A DNA stretch of 64,000 bases from positions 62,001-126,000 of the forward strand of contig NZ_JAEAGR010000012.1 of the NCBI RefSeq assembly GCF_015999265.1, read 5' to 3'. Below, piece by piece: positions 47,899 to 57,510 of this stretch. The position numbers were made by a program, and so were the translations under genes. This DNA is from Mobilitalea sibirica (GTDB lineage Bacteria > Bacillota > Clostridia > Lachnospirales > Lachnospiraceae). Below the pieces are notes generated by a model. The model had not been told where the DNA came from and ran no database searches. It saw only the letters and a program-made list of their open reading frames with translations. Every line of letters starts with the position of its first letter. Within the stretch, counting starts at the first letter, position 1.

Positions 47899-48825
47899 CT
47901 ACAATCGATTAAAGTTTTTTAGGTATAGCATATTCTCGATTGCCAGATGACCTTGCCACCAATTCTTAGCGATTGGCCATTGCTCAGGATACTCTCCCCA
48001 GTTCCAGTTAATATCCCACACACCTTCCTTATTTCTGGACTTTTCTATAAATTCACATTCATAGTCGGCTATCTCTTTGATCCCAAGATAGAACATAGAC
48101 TTTGGTGAATTTAAGAACATCGAAGGCTTACAGATATAATCGGTGACCCAACTATCCTTATTTGTAGTAATTGTTCTTTGTATGTGTTGGTTCAGTAATT
48201 CCTTAGTCTGTTCCACCGGATATAAGTTGGTTATGTTTGCCTGTTCACAATATTCTAACAAGATAACATAACAGGCTAATGTATGCATAGAGATTTCTGT
48301 CTCATTATTTAGATAAGTAATTGCATCTTTTACAATCCTTTCACACTTTTTAAATAGTGTGGAACCTCTGTCAGCGTAACATAAGGCAAATCCCGCTAAG
48401 GCAGCCGTAGGGTTATAGCCGGGATTTTTCATACGATCCTTATCTGCTGTCCACCAAGGAGCATGGGGGTAATCATTATTAGATAAAACTACATTGTACC
48501 ACATGGAACCGTTAAAATCCGCACCGCTACCTAAATATGTTAATATTCCTTGAATGATCGGATGGTTTTTATCGGTATATTCAATTTCTTGTAACAGCTC
48601 TATCGCTGTCATTGTCTGAATCGGTGTCGATAATGGATTCCAAGAGTCTGCTTCCAATCCCCTACCAAAGCCTCCATCCTCATTTTGATATTCCATAAGT
48701 ATCTGCAAAACCTCGTCTGCATTACCATATTCAAAATGATACTTCCATCTAGCAATATCCAAAAGTCTGGCATTTCGATAAATCCAATTCCTTACCTCAC
48801 GATACATATTATTATTCTTGTTCAC
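47899..48825 (-). CDS. Alpha/alpha-toroid (prenyltransferase/terpene-cyclase-like) protein
   Basis: 308 residues, soluble. Contains a toroid-type repeat, EYQNEDGGFGRGLEADSW (about residue 45-62), followed by PLSTPIQTMTAIELLQ and a late EGVWDINWNWGEYPEQW, which resemble the QxxDGGF/QW repeats of terpene cyclases and prenyltransferases. No cyclase DxDD or zinc site is apparent, so it may be a binding or scaffold form. Typically annotated as hypothetical in clostridia. It precedes the Met/Cys-rich peptide gene by 210 bases, but the peptide has its own promoter. Function not assignable. Confidence 0.7.
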   Translation of the reverse strand: MNKNNNMYREVRNWIYRNARLLDIARWKYHFEYGNADEVLQILMEYQNEDGGFGRGLEADSWNPLSTPIQTMTAIELLQEIEYTDKNHPIIQGILTYLGSGADFNGSMWYNVVLSNNDYPHAPWWTADKDRMKNPGYNPTAALAGFALCYADRGSTLFKKCERIVKDAITYLNNETEISMHTLACYVILLEYCEQANITNLYPVEQTKELLNQHIQRTITTNKDSWVTDYICKPSMFLNSPKSMFYLGIKEIADYECEFIEKSRNKEGVWDINWNWGEYPEQWPIAKNWWQGHLAIENMLYLKNFNRL

Positions 48826-48935
48826 ATTTCTACCTCCTAATTCCCTTTCCTTTCGTTCTTCCGATTTTCTTCGATCATTTTATAACAGCTTCCTGATAAG
48901 AATAAGATATCTCATTCTTATCTTGCAATTCTATT

Positions 48936-48975
48936 ATAAAAAAACGAACAGGACACATGTATGTCATGTTCGTTA
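48936..48975 (-). terminator. Terminator of the WYL regulator pseudogene
   Basis: On the minus strand AACGAACATGACA-TACA-TGTGTCCTGTTCGTT is followed by seven T. Confidence 0.85.
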
Positions 48976-48989
48976 ACTGATTCTTGTTT

Positions 48990-49907
48990 TTATGTATCTG
49001 AAGGATGATAAGTACGTTGTAATTTCTCCACAATCTGACCTATCTCCTCTCTAATCTTTGGCGGAGAAACCACCTCTGCCATATCACCAAAACCTAATAC
49101 CCAACTCACCAAAAAATCCTTGTTCGTAAAAGACCTTTGAAATAGGAGTTTCCCACTGTCGGTTAACGTATAACAATTTACACCATACTCATCAATGAGT
49201 CGATATTTAACACGTTCATCAAAAAGTATTTCTACCTGTAACTCATCTGTAAAACATTCGTTTAGATTTTTCTTGTCTTCAGGGATGTTTCTTACGATAT
49301 ATTTCGTTCCCGTATCAGACAATTCCCATAGTCGATTAAGCTTGAATAACCGGAAATCGTTGCGATCCAGACAATAACCAAAGAGATACCATGCTGACCA
49401 ACGAAAAGTAAGGTAATACGGTTCTACAATACGTTTTGTATCACCCTTATTACTATAATACAAAAAAGTAATTATCGTATTATTATGTATAGCTTCCTTT
49501 ATCAATGGTATTTTATCGGTTAAATCACACTTATAATAGGAGGCCAGATCAATAATAATACTATCTCTTAAGGAAATGATACTATCCTGATTCACAAAGA
49601 ACTTATTTAAAAGTTGCTCACTGGTATTGTCTTTGGATATACTGTCAAGACCCTTTAAACCGGCAATCAGATTAATAAGCTCGTCCCGGGTCAGTACACT
49701 TTTATTAATACGATAACCTTCCTCTAGAGAAATACCACCATTCCCTCCCTAGGTCGTTACCACCGGGATACCTGTCATACACAAATCTTCAATATCACGG
49801 TTAATAGTTCGCCTTGATACCTCAAATCGTTCGGCTAGATAAGGTGCCGTAACCTTATCTTTTTGGAGTAATATCATAACAATACCAAGTAAACGATCGA
49901 TTTTCAT
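48990..49907 (-). pseudogene. YafY-type HTH/WYL regulator interrupted by an in-frame TAG
   Basis: From the ATG at 49907 one frame runs to 48990 (305 codons) broken only at codon 53 by TAG (49751-49749). The part before the stop is a complete DeoR-like helix-turn-helix (MKIDRLLGIVMILLQ, then VTAPYLAERFEVSRRTINRD). The codon sits in VVTT-stop-GGNGGISL, where relatives usually have Gln, so a CAG to TAG change is likely. The remainder has the WYL domain (IKEAIHNNTIITFLYYSN, TFRWSAWYLFGYC). WYL proteins sense ligands or nucleic acid and regulate transcription. Either recently inactivated or a sequencing error. Confidence 0.85.
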
Positions 49908-49951
49908 AATTACCTCCATCCACTGTCCGTAGTCACAGGTTACAGTAAAAC

Positions 49952-50890
49952 CTAGAACAATTTCATCTGGTCATTTCTAAGAAGCTTTATTTCTTTGGTT
50001 TTAATTTTTACATTTGGATTTACCGTACCAATTAGTAGATCTGAATAAGAATTATGGCTATGATAGTTCTTTTCAACAGAAGATGCGTTATCATTGGCAT
50101 AGCAGTATACACATCCGTTTTTACAGGTATTATACACTCCGATATCAATGCTTTGAATACAGCCGCACCCTGTACGCTGATTGTTATCTTGCTTAGCATC
50201 AATAGAATATCCACAGACCTTCTCAATCGTTTTTTGATCAATACAGCTGGAAGGCTTAATACCGTACTCTTTAAGATCCAGTTTTTCACAACAGGATCTA
50301 ATTTCAATACCATAATCTCTACCAATGTCCGAAAAATAGCGGGCTAACTGATACTTTTCATCATCCGTAATTTCTCTAATCAGATGCTTACTCACGGCTT
50401 TTTTTAGCTTTGAATATAGATCAACAAAACTTATTGTACAGATCTCTGTATAATCAGTTAGCTGTTTACAAAGAGCTTCAAAACTATTTCTATGATATTC
50501 TATCGTAATAATATCATTTAAAATCACCGGGTCATATCTTAATAAAACCTTCTCTTTGCCGATTTTTTCAGAAAGCATGAGAAACGTCCTGATAATATCC
50601 TGCTTATCTCTCAAGTTCTGTTCTAATTCCTTGTTATATGGGGTAAGGGTAAATTGAAAATAGTATTGATACCCCATGGCATCAAGCTCGGGAAGCTTGT
50701 CTATAATATTAGCCGGATCTTTCGTCCAGAATACGATACAGTCTATGACCTTCGGAGATAATGTTATTTTACTTACCTGGAGGGGGTTCATGGGATTTCT
50801 AGTTAGAACATACCCTTCTTTTAACCGATTCATAAACCAATCCGAATAAAATGCCGGTAGATCCGTTCTTCGAGATGCCGATAGAATCAT
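49952..50890 (-). CDS. DUF1848 family protein with C-terminal Cys cluster
   Basis: 312 residues. The N-terminal MILSASRRTDLPAFYSDWF and CIVFWTKDPANI are diagnostic for DUF1848. The C-terminal part has GCGCIQSIDIG and TCKNGCVYCYAND, a set of cysteines that probably binds an iron-sulfur cluster; relatives are described as radical-SAM-like without the full standard motif. The substrate is unknown. It is next to the WYL pseudogene and a GNAT gene on the same strand. Confidence 0.88.
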   Translation of the reverse strand: MILSASRRTDLPAFYSDWFMNRLKEGYVLTRNPMNPLQVSKITLSPKVIDCIVFWTKDPANIIDKLPELDAMGYQYYFQFTLTPYNKELEQNLRDKQDIIRTFLMLSEKIGKEKVLLRYDPVILNDIITIEYHRNSFEALCKQLTDYTEICTISFVDLYSKLKKAVSKHLIREITDDEKYQLARYFSDIGRDYGIEIRSCCEKLDLKEYGIKPSSCIDQKTIEKVCGYSIDAKQDNNQRTGCGCIQSIDIGVYNTCKNGCVYCYANDNASSVEKNYHSHNSYSDLLIGTVNPNVKIKTKEIKLLRNDQMKLF

Positions 50891-50944
50891 ATGATCTTAC
50901 TCCCCTCTTTTCTTAATTCTCTTTTTTAAACCTATTTTCTCAAC

Positions 50945-51364
50945 TTACTTTCTGACCCATTTTGTCATCCCTGCTCCGACATGTTCATTGGGTCGTTCTT
51001 CGAAACCAAACTTCCGGTAAAAACTCTCTTTTCCTTTTGCCGACATAAGGCATACATACATGAGCTCCCCGGCCTCAAGGTTGTTATCTATGTACGACAT
51101 AATCCTCTCTATCATTGTTTTCCCAATACCCATTTTCTGATATGTTGGTAACACTACAACATCGAGAATGATAGCTACACAGCCTCCATCCGTCACCAAG
51201 CGGGCCATGCCTACGGTCTTGTCTTCCACTATGGCCGATACTAAAAATACACTATGATCTATCCCTTTTTGCGCCTGCCGCTCAGGCAGCTTCTGCCAAC
51301 CGGCAGAGTCTCTTAGAGTATTATAATCCTTTAAAGAAATGGAATGGCTGTATGTGACATTCAT
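50945..51364 (-). CDS. GNAT family N-acetyltransferase
   Basis: 139 residues, a complete GNAT domain. VVLPTYQKMGIGKTMIERIM holds the acetyl-CoA pyrophosphate loop (Q/RxxGxG/A). Earlier VGMARLVTDGGCVAIILDV and later SFYRKFGFEERPNEHVGAGM match the small YjdJ/ElaA-like subgroup. It acetylates an amine of unknown identity. SD GGGGGTTAG is present upstream. Possibly cotranscribed with the DUF1848 gene 54 bases downstream. Confidence 0.9.
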   Translation of the reverse strand: MNVTYSHSISLKDYNTLRDSAGWQKLPERQAQKGIDHSVFLVSAIVEDKTVGMARLVTDGGCVAIILDVVVLPTYQKMGIGKTMIERIMSYIDNNLEAGELMYVCLMSAKGKESFYRKFGFEERPNEHVGAGMTKWVRK

Positions 51365-51611
51365 AAAGACTAACCCCCTTGTCTGATATTACATTTTAGA
51401 TATCATTTATATTGATATACCACTTTGGAATTATATTCGCTATGTTATCGTAATACATAAGTACATCCAGCAATAGCTTTAGAGCCCCTCTATGTATTAT
51501 GCGATTATAATATTTGCTTGAATTAATTCGTTTTTGTATCCCTATATTTTACCAGAGCCTTTCGATAAGTTCAACTATAATAAAGAGGCGGTTTGTGTCA
51601 AGTTAAAGTAG

Positions 51612-51750
51612 GACAGCGTCCTCAGAAAAATAGTAAGTTTATCACATCAATAATGAAATACAAAAAGGGTATGATTATTGCATAATAATCATACCCTTTT
51701 TGTAAGACCTATAGTGTGATAAACAACACTAACGTAAAAAGGACGTCCCA
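51612..51750. repeat. Palindromic element, GTTTATCAC type, minimal form
   Basis: The core AAAAAGGGTATGATTATT / AATAATCATACCCTTTTT is a perfect 18 bp stem with a tiny loop. Outside it, GTTTATCACAT pairs with GTGTGATAAAC, and the outer flanks (GACAGCGTCCT and AAAAAGGACGTCC) pair loosely. The right flank AACACTAACGTAAAAAGG recurs at 23285-23302. It lies downstream of the two tRNA genes and could terminate them. Confidence 0.75.
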
Positions 51751-51777
51751 CATTTAGTGCGACGACCCCATAATAAA

Positions 51778-51852
51778 TCGAGGTGACAGGATTTGAACCT
51801 GCGGCCTCTACGTCCCTAACGTAGCGCTCTAGCCAAGCTGAGCCACACCTCG
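51778..51852 (-). tRNA. tRNA-Pro (anticodon AGG)
   Basis: Acceptor stem CGAGGTG/CACCTCG, D-arm GCTCAGCTTGGCTAGAGC, anticodon stem CTACG/CGTAG with loop TTAGGGA, T-arm GCAGG-TTCAAAT-CCTGT and discriminator A. CCA is not encoded. The loop gives anticodon AGG. Confidence 0.95.
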
Positions 51853-51921
51853 AAATTTTTTATGTCCCAATTTTTATGGAACATTTTCTCCACCCTATAC
51901 ATTGTATGAAAAGAGCGGATA

Positions 51922-51993
51922 AGCTGTTGAGGGGAGTCGGACCCCCGACCTCTTCATTACCAATGAAGTGCTCTACCACTGAGCTACAACAGC
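51922..51993 (-). tRNA. tRNA-Thr (anticodon GGT)
   Basis: Acceptor stem GCTGTTG/CAACAGC, D-arm GCTCAGTGGTAGAGC, anticodon stem CTTCA/TGAAG with loop TTGGTAA, T-arm GGGGG-TCCGACT-CCCCT. CCA is not encoded. It precedes tRNA-Pro on the same strand and lies 23 bases after the sigH stop. Confidence 0.95.
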
Positions 51994-52016
51994 AAACCTA
52001 ATTGCTTGAAATTGTT

Positions 52017-52649
52017 CTATATCTCTTTGAGTACCTGATTTAACTTCGTCTTAATCCTTGTCAGTGCATTATCGATTGCTTTCGGTTCTTTGCCTAAGAC
52101 TTCTGCAATCTGTACATATTTCAAATCCCGCATATACAAGCTTAAAACCTGTTTCTCAAGGTTGCTCAGACGCCTTACAAGTTCATATTCTATCATACTG
52201 GTATTCTCTTTGTCAATAACTAATTCTTCGGGATTTGCTGCATTTTTCTGGTATATTATGTCAACTAAAGTTTCTTTTTCATCATTATCATTATTCTCCC
52301 CATAAACCGGTGAGTATAATGAAATATATGTATTTAAAGGAATGTTCTTTTTTCTGTTTGAAGCCTTAATTGCACTATAAATTTGCCTCGATATACATAA
52401 GTCAGCAAAGTTAAAAAATGAACTCTTCTTATTCCTATGATAATCCCTGATTGCTTTATAAAGACCAATCATACCCTCCTGTATCAGATCATCCTTATCA
52501 CCGCCGATTAGGAAGAATGCCTTGGCCTTATTTCTTACCAGATACTTATATTTTTCAAATAGATAATCCATTGCAGCCTGATCTCCCTTTCTGATTCTGG
52601 CAACGATTTCTTCATCCGATAAAGTCTCATAATTGATTACAGTATCCAT
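52017..52649 (-). CDS. sigH: RNA polymerase sporulation sigma factor SigH
   Basis: 210 residues. Region 2 carries the characteristic GGDKDDLIQEGMIGLYKAIRDY and FADLCISRQIYSAIKASNRKK, region 4 carries LSNLEKQVLSLYMRDLKYVQ and the helix-turn-helix IAEVLGKEPKAIDNALTRIK. SigH directs early sporulation and transition-state genes. Its place after rlmB follows the conserved Firmicute order cysS-mrnC-rlmB-(yacP)-sigH, here without yacP. The ATG at 52649 has SD AGGAGG; the TTG one codon earlier is not preferred. Confidence 0.95.
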   Translation of the reverse strand: MDTVINYETLSDEEIVARIRKGDQAAMDYLFEKYKYLVRNKAKAFFLIGGDKDDLIQEGMIGLYKAIRDYHRNKKSSFFNFADLCISRQIYSAIKASNRKKNIPLNTYISLYSPVYGENNDNDEKETLVDIIYQKNAANPEELVIDKENTSMIEYELVRRLSNLEKQVLSLYMRDLKYVQIAEVLGKEPKAIDNALTRIKTKLNQVLKEI

Positions 52650-52791
52650 CAAGGCACCTCCTACTCTTAGAAAAGTATTATTTATTAAAATCTGATATTA
52701 ACATATAGATAAAAATGTTTTCATCGCATCCTGGTAGCAATTAATGCGATAAACACTTTTAAGTAACATTTATATTAAAATATAAAGTTAA

Positions 52792-53532
52792 TTAACTTAG
52801 TCTTTGTCGAACAATTTCATATGCCAGCACTCCCATTGCTACAGAAGCATTTAAAGAATCTACCTCACCATACATAGGTATTCTGGCAATATAATCACAT
52901 TTTTCCTTAACCAATCTTCCTACCCCTTCGCCCTCGCTACCGATGACAAGACCAATAGGACCTTTGAGATTAACGTTATACATTAATTCACCGTCCATGT
53001 CCGCACAGACAAACCATAGACCTTTTTCCTTTAATTCCTCAATTGTGGCTGACAGATTCGTAACCTTGGCTACCGGTAAGTAGTTGATTGCTCCTGCAGA
53101 GGTTCTAGCAACTGTAGCTGTTAATCCTACTGCCCGGCGTTTTGGTATAATGATTCCATGGGCTCCGGCCTGGTGCGCAGTTCGAATAATTGCACCCAGA
53201 TTATGAGGATCTTCTATGCTATCCAGTAAAACGATAAATGGCGCTTCGTTTTTCTCCTCAGCAGCTTTTAATATATCTTCCACCTCAGCATATTCATACG
53301 CTGCTGCATATGCGATAACCCCCTGATGCTTACCTGTCTGGGACAGTTGGTCAAGACGTTCTTTTTTAACAAAACTTATTATGGTATCATGTTTTTTCGC
53401 TTCCCTGGTAATGGATTTTACCGGACCATCCTGACAACCGTCCAATACAAATAGCCGATCAATGGTTTTACCAGCACGAAATGCCTCCATTACGGCATTG
53501 CGTCCTTCTATTGTAAACTCTTCATATCTCAT
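52792..53532 (-). CDS. rlmB: 23S rRNA 2'-O-methyltransferase RlmB (SpoU family)
   Basis: 246 residues. An N-terminal L7Ae-like substrate-binding domain (IEGRNAVMEAFRAGKTIDRL) and a C-terminal SPOUT knot with the three motifs: DSIEDPHNLGAIIRTAHQAG, GLVIGSEGEGVGRLVKEKCD and IPMYGEVDSLNASVAMGVLAYE. It methylates G2251 of 23S rRNA (E. coli numbering), from family knowledge. It precedes sigH by 142 bases. Confidence 0.95.
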   Translation of the reverse strand: MRYEEFTIEGRNAVMEAFRAGKTIDRLFVLDGCQDGPVKSITREAKKHDTIISFVKKERLDQLSQTGKHQGVIAYAAAYEYAEVEDILKAAEEKNEAPFIVLLDSIEDPHNLGAIIRTAHQAGAHGIIIPKRRAVGLTATVARTSAGAINYLPVAKVTNLSATIEELKEKGLWFVCADMDGELMYNVNLKGPIGLVIGSEGEGVGRLVKEKCDYIARIPMYGEVDSLNASVAMGVLAYEIVRQRLS

Positions 53533-53666
53533 GAATACACCAAGCCTTTCTTTAAGTAAACTATTCCTCTGACCAATTAATCAAATTCCTATTGCTTAAT
53601 TTATTATTCCTAAGCTAAGAAAATAACAACATCAACGAGACTACACTTGTTTTTTAGAAATAGGAA

Positions 53667-54743
53667 CTATATCTTATACATCTCTTCATAGTATTTCTGG
53701 TATTCACCCTTTGTAACCCTCGACATCCAATCTTCATTCTCAAGGTACCATTCAACGGTTAATCTAATACCTTTCTCAAAGGGTGTCTCCGGTTCCCAAT
53801 CAAGTTCAGCCTTGATTTTATCCGGAGCAATCGCGTATCTAAAATCATGACCCTTACGATCTTCCACATAGGTGATTAGTTCCGGCGAGATATGCTTTCT
53901 TCTATCATCCCATTCCGGAAGTATCTCCTGTAAAGTTTCTATAATGATAGTTACAATTTCTATGTTTCTCTTTTCGTTATGTCCACCGATATTATATACC
54001 TCACCAATTTTACCACGCTCTGCCACTAAGTCAATCGCTTTTGCATGATCTTCTACATAAAGCCAGTCTCTTACATTCCTTCCGGTCCCATACACCGGTA
54101 GATTTTTACCGGCCAATGCATTGTTAATCATTAATGGGATTAATTTTTCCGGGAACTGAAAAGGTCCGTAATTATTGCTACATCTGGTTATGTTGGCAGG
54201 AAAAGAAAACGTATCAACATAGGATTTTACCAGTAGATCCGCAGATGCCTTACTGGCTGAATAGGGACTATGAGGATCTAAGGGCGTTGTCTCATAAAAA
54301 TATCCCTCTTCCCCTTCTAAGGAGCCGTATACTTCATCGGTAGATACCTGAACATACTTTTTATCCGGTAAATATCCATCCTCTGTTTCCCAAGAAAGCT
54401 TTGCAGCATTTAACAGATTTAGGGTACCTAAAACATTCGTATTTACAAACACCTCCGGATTACGAATGCTGCGGTCAACATGACTTTCCGCTGCAAAATG
54501 AATTACCCTGTCAATTTCATATTTCTCAAATATATGAAGAACAGCCTCTTTATCACAGATATCGACTTTGAGAAATTCATAATTATCAAATCCTTCCACC
54601 TCTTTTAGATTCTCAAGATTACCTGCATAGGTTAGACTGTCTACATTAACTATCTTAATATTTTCCTTGTACTTTTTCATCATATACAATATATAATTTG
54701 AACCTATAAAACCGGCTCCACCAGTTATCATATACGTCTTCAT
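53667..54743 (-). CDS. rfbB: dTDP-glucose 4,6-dehydratase
   Basis: 358 residues, extended SDR. NAD-binding TGGAGFIGSNY at the start, catalytic STDEVYGSLEG (Thr, Asp, Glu) and YSASKASADLL (Tyr-x3-Lys). Second enzyme of dTDP-L-rhamnose synthesis. It is the last gene of the rfbACDB cluster, 49 bases after rfbD. Confidence 0.97.
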   Translation of the reverse strand: MKTYMITGGAGFIGSNYILYMMKKYKENIKIVNVDSLTYAGNLENLKEVEGFDNYEFLKVDICDKEAVLHIFEKYEIDRVIHFAAESHVDRSIRNPEVFVNTNVLGTLNLLNAAKLSWETEDGYLPDKKYVQVSTDEVYGSLEGEEGYFYETTPLDPHSPYSASKASADLLVKSYVDTFSFPANITRCSNNYGPFQFPEKLIPLMINNALAGKNLPVYGTGRNVRDWLYVEDHAKAIDLVAERGKIGEVYNIGGHNEKRNIEIVTIIIETLQEILPEWDDRRKHISPELITYVEDRKGHDFRYAIAPDKIKAELDWEPETPFEKGIRLTVEWYLENEDWMSRVTKGEYQKYYEEMYKI

Positions 54744-54792
54744 GGGATACTCCTCCTTTATTTATAACCCTAGGATTTTTCTTTCTATATTG

Positions 54793-55668
54793 CTAAGTGT
54801 AATTTCTTTCCATTACATACTCTTTAAAAGCTTCTATCCATTCCTTCATATAGTATCCATGTCTTTCATGTAACTCTTTATTATCAAGAACAGAATACAT
54901 CGGCCTTTTGGCCGGGGTTTTATACTCCGCTGTAGATATCGCCTCAATCTCTACATCTTTTTCAAATTCTTTGAATATGGTAACTGCGAATTCATACCAA
55001 TTCGTGCTACCTTCACAGGTAGCATGGTATAAACCATAGCTTTCTGTGTTCATTAGAAAGATGATGACCTTTGCCAATTCCTTAGCACTGGTTGGTGATC
55101 CATACTGATCAGAAACAACCCGTATTTTGTTCCCGCTCTCTGCTAAACGAAGCATTGTATTTACAAAATTTTTACCTTCACCATAAACCCAAGCTGTTCG
55201 AATAATGAAGTGTCTCTTACATAGTTTTGATACAAACAGCTCTCCCTCCAGTTTAGTTCTTCCGTAAACATTGATTGGTCCTACAAGATCTCCTTCTGTA
55301 TAGGGTTTTACTGCTTGTCCATCGTAAACATAATCAGTAGATAGATGGATAAGCTTTGCTTCAATATAATCTGCCGCCTCAGCCAGATACTTGGGTCCCA
55401 GGGCATTACTGTTATATGCCTGCTCCTCTTCACTTTCACACAAATCCACAGCAGTCATTGAAGCACAATTGATAATTACATGTGGCTTTATCGTGCTGAT
55501 GACCCGATGTACCTCTGCCTCATTGGTTATATCCAAAACCTCCACCCTACCATCCTTTGAAGGTCTTCTTCCGTATAGATATAGTCCATATTCCGTTTTA
55601 TCCTTTAATAATTCACTTACCGCCAGCCCCACTTGTCCCAAAGCACCGGTTACCAGAATTCGTTTCAT
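54793..55668 (-). CDS. rfbD: dTDP-4-dehydrorhamnose reductase
   Basis: 291 residues. NADPH-binding VTGALGQVGLAVSELL, STDYVYDGQAVKPYTE and the YGRTKLEGE catalytic Tyr/Lys. Makes dTDP-L-rhamnose in the last step. 104 bases after rfbC, a wider gap than the rest of the operon. Confidence 0.96.
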   Translation of the reverse strand: MKRILVTGALGQVGLAVSELLKDKTEYGLYLYGRRPSKDGRVEVLDITNEAEVHRVISTIKPHVIINCASMTAVDLCESEEEQAYNSNALGPKYLAEAADYIEAKLIHLSTDYVYDGQAVKPYTEGDLVGPINVYGRTKLEGELFVSKLCKRHFIIRTAWVYGEGKNFVNTMLRLAESGNKIRVVSDQYGSPTSAKELAKVIIFLMNTESYGLYHATCEGSTNWYEFAVTIFKEFEKDVEIEAISTAEYKTPAKRPMYSVLDNKELHERHGYYMKEWIEAFKEYVMERNYT

Positions 55669-55771
55669 TCCATACTCCTTACTTTATGTACGCCCTAGCG
55701 TACTTACGCGCCGATTTTGTACTGAACGAAATGAGATACTTCCTATGGATGATTTACTTAAGAAGATAATC

Positions 55772-56335
55772 TCATCTATCAAACTCAATTTTATTATATT
55801 TAAATTCAGGTAAATTATTGTCCTTATCCGATATCGTAGGGACAGTTCCTGCTTCAATCGGCCAATTGACTGCAATATCCGGATCGTTCCATATGATTCC
55901 GCCTTCATCCTCCGGATGATAAAAATCAGTTAGCTGGTAGGAAAATAATGCTTCTTCCGATAGAACATAAAAGCCATGGGCAAAACCTTCCGGAACATAA
56001 AGCATCCTTTTATTTTCATACGATAAGATTTCACCATACCATTTGCCATAGGTAGGTGAGCCAGATCGTAGATCCACTGCTACATCAAACACTTCACCCT
56101 TAAGTACACTGACCAGCTTACCCTGAGGATGTGTTTTCTGATAATGAAGACCTCGAAGCACTCCTTTTTTGGATAGGGATTGGTTATTCTGGACGAAATT
56201 CATCGTTAACCCAGCTGCCTTAAATGCCTCAGCATGATAAGTCTCCATATTATATCCTCTCTCGTCTCCGTAAATTTTAGGCTCAATCAGATATAAGCCT
56301 TTGATATCTAACTCGATAAATTTAAAATTTCCCAT
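55772..56335 (-). CDS. rfbC: dTDP-4-dehydrorhamnose 3,5-epimerase
   Basis: 187 residues, cupin fold. Contains NNQSLSKKGVLRGLHYQKT with the catalytic His, DVAVDLRSGSPTYGKW and YVPEGFAHGFYVLSEEA. Third enzyme of the pathway. Begins 15 bases after the rfbA stop. Confidence 0.97.
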   Translation of the reverse strand: MGNFKFIELDIKGLYLIEPKIYGDERGYNMETYHAEAFKAAGLTMNFVQNNQSLSKKGVLRGLHYQKTHPQGKLVSVLKGEVFDVAVDLRSGSPTYGKWYGEILSYENKRMLYVPEGFAHGFYVLSEEALFSYQLTDFYHPEDEGGIIWNDPDIAVNWPIEAGTVPTISDKDNNLPEFKYNKIEFDR

Positions 56336-56350
56336 AAACTTATATACTCC

Positions 56351-57220
56351 TTATAAACCATCTGCTATATCATACAAGTATTTACCATATTCTGTCATCT
56401 TAAGAGTTTCCGCCAGTTTAAGCAGCTGATCACGACTGATAAATCCCTTTTTATATGCTATCTCTTCTATACAGGATATATAAAGTCCCTGTCTTTTTTG
56501 AATTGAGGCTACATAATTGGATGCATCCAGTAAGGAATCATGATTTCCGGTATCCAACCATGCCATTCCTCTTCCCAGTACTTCTACTTTTAGCTTACCT
56601 CGTTTAAGGTATTCATTATTAACTTCCGTAATCTCAAGTTCTCCTCTTTGTGAAGGTTTTATATTTTTTGCTATCGCAATAACATCATTATCATAGAAAT
56701 ATAAGCCCGGTACTGCATAATTTGATTTCGGCTCCTTCGGCTTTTCTTCAATTGTTATTGCGTTCCCTTCTTCATCAAAGGATACCACACCATAAGACGT
56801 CGGATCTTTGACAAAATAGCCGAATATGGTAGCTCCTTCTTCTCGTGCCGATGCATTTTGTAATGTTTCCGTAAAGCTTCGACCGTAAAATATATTATCA
56901 CCCAATATAAGTGCAACCCTGTCATCACCTATAAAATCCTCACCTATAATAAATGCCTCTGCCAAGCCTTTCGGTTTTTCTTGTATTTTATATGAAATGG
57001 ATAATCCCAATTGACTCCCATCACCAAAAAGTTCCTCAAACACTTCTATATCCCGCGGTGTTGATATAATTAATATTTCCCGAATACCTGACAACATTAA
57101 AACAGATAACGGATAATAAATCATTGGTTTATCGTAAACCGGTAGAATTTGTTTTGATATGGCTTTCGTTACCGGATATAGTCTTGTCCCATGTCCACCT
57201 GCTAAAATTATTCCTTTCAC
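56351..57220 (-). CDS. rfbA: Glucose-1-phosphate thymidylyltransferase
   Basis: 289 residues, RmlA short form. Nucleotide-binding [20 protein letters not shown] at the start, LGDNIFYG for metal/substrate and [18 protein letters not shown] near the C-terminus. It makes dTDP-glucose, the first step to dTDP-rhamnose for cell-surface polysaccharide. First gene of rfbACDB; a long hairpin lies about 40 bases upstream. Confidence 0.97.
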   Translation of the reverse strand: MKGIILAGGHGTRLYPVTKAISKQILPVYDKPMIYYPLSVLMLSGIREILIISTPRDIEVFEELFGDGSQLGLSISYKIQEKPKGLAEAFIIGEDFIGDDRVALILGDNIFYGRSFTETLQNASAREEGATIFGYFVKDPTSYGVVSFDEEGNAITIEEKPKEPKSNYAVPGLYFYDNDVIAIAKNIKPSQRGELEITEVNNEYLKRGKLKVEVLGRGMAWLDTGNHDSLLDASNYVASIQKRQGLYISCIEEIAYKKGFISRDQLLKLAETLKMTEYGKYLYDIADGL

Positions 57221-57261
57221 TCGATCAGTACCTCCCTACCTGTTATGTAGTTTGTATCGTT

Positions 57262-57384
57262 GATGAAAGTGTCGAAAGATGCTGCGCACTTTTCCAGATA
57301 TGAATATATTGCTATTGCAAGTTTACTTGTATAGCAATATATTCATATCTGGAAATCACCAAAGGTGCTTTCGACACTTTCATC
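57262..57384. repeat. Two-stage perfect palindrome upstream of rfbA
   Basis: Outer arms GATGAAAGTGTCGAAAG/CTTTCGACACTTTCATC (17 bp, perfect) and inner arms of 24 bp, perfect (57292-57315 with 57331-57354, starting TTCCAGATATGAATATAT). They are separated by unpaired 13-base strands (ATGCTGCGCACTT and ATCACCAAAGGTG). The loop is TGCAAGTTTACTTGT. The total absence of stem mismatches suggests recent formation or strong selection. Confidence 0.8.
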
Positions 57385-57510
57385 ATTTTTACCTATAGTA
57401 TAATCAAATAGTTGCTAAATTACAATCTTTTTTACCTTAATATAGGATTATGGCGAAACCCAGCATTTGCCATAATCCTATCAATATCATAATTCGTATA
57501 TTTCTATTGC

